This document shows, in pieces, positions 41,047 through 42,453 of a stretch of DNA of 42,453 nt. How positions within the stretch are numbered: position 1 is the first letter of the stretch; each line of letters opens with the position of its first letter. The notes under the pieces were generated by a model, which searched no databases, was not told the origin of the DNA, and saw only the letters and a list, made by a program, of their open reading frames with translations. The position numbers and the translations under genes are program-made. Origin of the DNA: a virus; the IMG/VR virus record IMGVR_UViG_3300023174_000302, positions 1 through 42,453 of that record. One strand, written 5' to 3'.

Positions 41047-41070
41047 CCCCGTGCACGTTGCGTCACGGGG
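41047..41070 (+). promoter_or_regulatory. 5' leader hairpin before the 66-residue gene
   Basis: CCCCGTG and CACGGGG are perfect 7-bp arms around a 10-nt loop, between tRNA-like element 2 and GGGAGGT. It may shield the 5' end of a processed message. Confidence 0.6.
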
Positions 41071-41090
41071 CACACAGGGAGGTAAACAAC

Positions 41091-41291
41091 ATGATGTACG
41101 CGTCGAAGAACGGGACCGTTGTTGAGCGTGGTGACATCCTCCACGGAATCTACAGCGAGACCTGGGTGTTCCTCTCCATCGTGGACAAGTACACCGTGGT
41201 GGTGGGAATTTACGGTGCGGAGGGAGCTGAGTACTACATGCCCACGTCGGTGCTCGGCATCACGGTGCAGAGCGTGGGTGCGATGGCGTAG
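41091..41291 (+). CDS. 66-residue beta-rich protein, unknown function
   Basis: ATG 41091 (a second ATG follows at once) with GGGAGGT about 7 nt upstream. It starts MMYASKNGTVVERGDILHGI and continues with beta-like segments (WVFLSIVDKYTVVVGIYG). It may be a small beta-barrel. No family is recognised. It is followed after 7 nt by tRNA-like element 3. Confidence 0.65.
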   Translation: MMYASKNGTVVERGDILHGIYSETWVFLSIVDKYTVVVGIYGAEGAEYYMPTSVLGITVQSVGAMA

Positions 41292-41298
41292 GAGTGGT

Positions 41299-41358
41299 GG
41301 GCGTGCCTAGAGGGAGTACAGCTAGGGTTGCATCCGGTTCGGAGTCCGGACACGTCCT
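41299..41358 (+). ncRNA. tRNA-like element 3
   Basis: GGGCGTG (41299-41305) pairs with CACGTCC (41351-41357) as a 7-bp acceptor stem with one G-U. The T-arm is TCCGG...CCGGA (41333-41350) with an 8-nt loop starting TTCGGAG, one base longer than normal. A single other arm, CCTAG/CTAGG with an 11-nt loop containing GGG (41306-41326), matches element 2. There is no anticodon arm. Confidence 0.6.
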
Positions 41359-41359
41359 T

Positions 41360-41379
41360 GCCGCACAATGGAGTGTGGC
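41360..41379 (+). promoter_or_regulatory. 5' leader hairpin before the 85-residue gene
   Basis: GCCGCAC and GTGTGGC form a 7-bp stem (one G-U) around AATGGA, between tRNA-like element 3 and the ribosome site GGGAGGT. Confidence 0.6.
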
Positions 41380-41396
41380 TTGCAGGGAGGTAATAC

Positions 41397-41654
41397 GTGG
41401 CGAAGATGGTGTATGAGCGTCGTGAAGACCGTGACCCGAACGACCCTGAGTGGGGATGGGGGCCAGGTGGGGAGTTCTCATCCCCCGAGGAAATCCTCGC
41501 CCACATCAATGCGCAGGGTGAGCAGTTCAACCGGGACCAGGGTTTGCCCCCCGATGCGAACCCGTACGTGTTCGCCGGGGACGTGGACGGCGAGCTGGTG
41601 TTCGCCCCCACATACAGGGGGCCGGAAATCTTCTTCCGGCTGAAGAAGCAGTAG
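41397..41654 (+). CDS. 85-residue acidic protein, unknown function
   Basis: Starts with GTG 41397, preceded by CAGGGAGGT. It is rich in Pro, Gly, Asp and Trp (RREDRDPNDPEWGWGPGGEF) with a helical middle (PEEILAHINAQGEQFNRDQG) and a beta-like end (GELVFAPTYRGPEIFFRLKK). No family is recognised. It is the last gene of the tRNA-punctuated run; a terminator-like hairpin follows it instead of a tRNA-like element. Confidence 0.65.
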   Translation: MAKMVYERREDRDPNDPEWGWGPGGEFSSPEEILAHINAQGEQFNRDQGLPPDANPYVFAGDVDGELVFAPTYRGPEIFFRLKKQ

Positions 41655-41663
41655 ACATGTAGG

Positions 41664-41696
41664 CCCACCCCAGGGAGTGGTTAGCCCTGGGGTGGG
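41664..41696 (+). terminator. strong 12-bp hairpin ending the punctuated gene run
   Basis: CCCACCCCAGGG and CCCTGGGGTGGG are perfect complements around a 9-nt loop, 9 nt after the stop at 41654. A second palindrome, GAGGGCCCTC, follows at 41703-41712. There is no T-run, as is common in high-GC genomes. Confidence 0.65.
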
Positions 41697-41753
41697 GAGG
41701 TTGAGGGCCCTCTAACCCTTACCAACCCGAAAGGGTAGAAAGGTTGTGCGCAG

Positions 41754-42164
41754 ATGGGAAAGCAGAGGTTTGACGGTGTCCTCTACTTCATTGCCAACTC
41801 CCGTGGTGGGACGATGTTCGTTCTCGGACCTGACCGGTCCGTTACGGACAAGCGAATCATCGAGGAGTTGGCCTTGAACGACGCCGGATACGACGCCCAG
41901 CAGATCCAGGACGTCATCGAGGAGTTCGCCCCCCGTCCCGGTGTGCTGTACGCTCCGGACAACGTGGACGTGCTCCGGGGCGACCTGGAGTACACGTTCG
42001 GGCTGGAGGTCTGGGCCGACCGGGAATACCCGTTCGACGGACCCCCAGAGCCGGTGAAGATGGAAGCTGTCCTCCCCGGACACGAGCCCTCCATTGTGAC
42101 GGAGGCGAAGTTCCACCCCCGTTGGGATGACGATGCCTTTGCATTCACCGTGCATGAGGCATAG
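41754..42164 (+). CDS. 136-residue acidic protein, unknown function
   Basis: ATG 41754, with an AAAGG sequence about 15 nt upstream. It begins MGKQRFDGVLYFIANSRGGT and includes RSVTDKRIIEELALNDAG and a Pro/Asp-rich C-terminal half (DREYPFDGPPEPVKMEAVL). Codons are strongly G/C-ended. No family is recognised. A hairpin-bearing gap or small membrane-protein gene follows. Confidence 0.65.
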   Translation: MGKQRFDGVLYFIANSRGGTMFVLGPDRSVTDKRIIEELALNDAGYDAQQIQDVIEEFAPRPGVLYAPDNVDVLRGDLEYTFGLEVWADREYPFDGPPEPVKMEAVLPGHEPSIVTEAKFHPRWDDDAFAFTVHEA

Positions 42165-42411
42165 AGTAGATGCGGTGCTGGTGATTGCGTCCATGCTGGG
42201 TGTCCACCTGGCCCAGCTTGGATGCATTTACTGGGTGGCGCGGGACCAATACAGGTGGGAGGAGGAGAATGATGAGAATGGTCGAATGCACCAAGGCCCA
42301 GGCCCTGGCCACCACCAATCACCCCGACGCCGTGAAGGAGAACATCCTCCGCGCGTACCGTGGAAGGTGGCCAAAGTGGGAGGAGGTAGGGCTTACCCGC
42401 CGAGGCGCTAA
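42154..42411 (+). CDS. possible small membrane protein overlapping the last partial gene (uncertain)
   Basis: ATG 42154 overlaps the previous stop; the frame has a hydrophobic segment (VDAVLVIASMLGVHLAQLGC) and then a basic/Pro-rich tail. It lacks a ribosome site and overlaps the better-supported gene at 42269 by about 140 bp. It also covers a long hairpin (42187-42225). It may be real only in its first ~40 codons, or not a gene at all. Confidence 0.25.
   Translation: MRHRVDAVLVIASMLGVHLAQLGCIYWVARDQYRWEEENDENGRMHQGPGPGHHQSPRRREGEHPPRVPWKVAKVGGGRAYPPRR
42187..42225 (+). promoter_or_regulatory. long intergenic hairpin before the last partial gene
   Basis: GCGTCCA and TGGATGC form the outer stem (one G-U); after a T-T mismatch, GCTGGG and CCCAGC form the inner stem around an 11-nt loop. 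This occupies the same position as the hairpins between the preceding genes, but here I see no T-arm. Confidence 0.5.
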
Positions 42412-42453
42412 AATCTGCGTCAAGCGGGTGGGATGCATTACCTACTTCCGTCT
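42269..42453 (+). CDS. partial protein running off the right edge, unknown function
   Basis: ATG 42269 (further in-frame ATGs at 42272 and 42278) has GGGAGGAGGAG directly upstream. The frame is open to the end of the window: MMRMVECTKAQALATTNHPD, then a helical basic part and RRGAKICVKRVGCITYFR. No family is recognised. It is preferred over the overlapping membrane-protein frame because of its ribosome site. Confidence 0.6.
   Translation, partial: MMRMVECTKAQALATTNHPDAVKENILRAYRGRWPKWEEVGLTRRGAKICVKRVGCITYFR

Noticed and set aside
40611-41358. Complete tRNA genes
   Set aside because: T-arm and acceptor stems are good, but the elements are only about 50-60 nt and have no anticodon arm, so I do not call them tRNAs.

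Overview
The window looks like part of a large tailed bacteriophage (Caudoviricetes) genome. From base 1 to about 34.4 kb almost every gene lies on the minus strand, in a tightly packed, overlapping array. Read in the direction of transcription (right to left) the recognisable part is: a possible small-terminase-like protein, a DUF192 protein, a Zn-finger protein, the large terminase, a conserved phage protein, the portal, a 40-residue peptide, a head-protease-like protein, a decoration-like protein and the major capsid protein, whose 3' end is cut by base 1. Upstream of these are several very long, hydrophilic proteins of unknown function (about 1957, 1134, 1089 and 831 residues), probably virion components. 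Tail genes are not visible and presumably lie beyond base 1. Two HNH genes and a SprT-like metallopeptidase interrupt the array on the plus strand.

From 34.4 to 37.2 kb there is a lysis-like region: a lipoprotein and a GH19 endolysin on the plus strand, facing two membrane-anchored coiled-coil proteins, with a 32-residue basic protein and an HNH gene alongside. The spanin-like proteins and GH19 enzyme weakly suggest a Gram-negative host; this is inference. From 37.2 to 39.2 kb there is a cluster of small proteins sharing a C-terminal signature (GGY-x-D-x-x-M-x-E-Y-L-x-x-L-[FY]-G). Another copy sits at 32.3 kb and a divergent one on the plus strand at 38.9 kb.

From 39.2 to 40.2 kb is a switch region without a convincing gene. 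It holds tandem GC hairpins, a degenerate 63-bp tandem repeat that translates on the minus strand as a frameshifted 21-residue repeat, an extremely GC-rich block and a TG/CA-rich stretch.

From 40.2 kb to the end the character changes: high GC, plus strand only, small genes with good Shine-Dalgarno sites. Three consecutive gaps in this array each hold a tRNA-like element (acceptor stem stacked on a canonical T-arm, one small extra arm, no anticodon arm), then a short hairpin, then the ribosome binding site of the next gene. This tRNA-like punctuation is the most unusual pattern in the window. Whether the high-GC end belongs naturally to the same genome or reflects an assembly join must be tested with reads; the GC appears to rise gradually through 38.5-39.3 kb, which argues mildly against a simple artefact.
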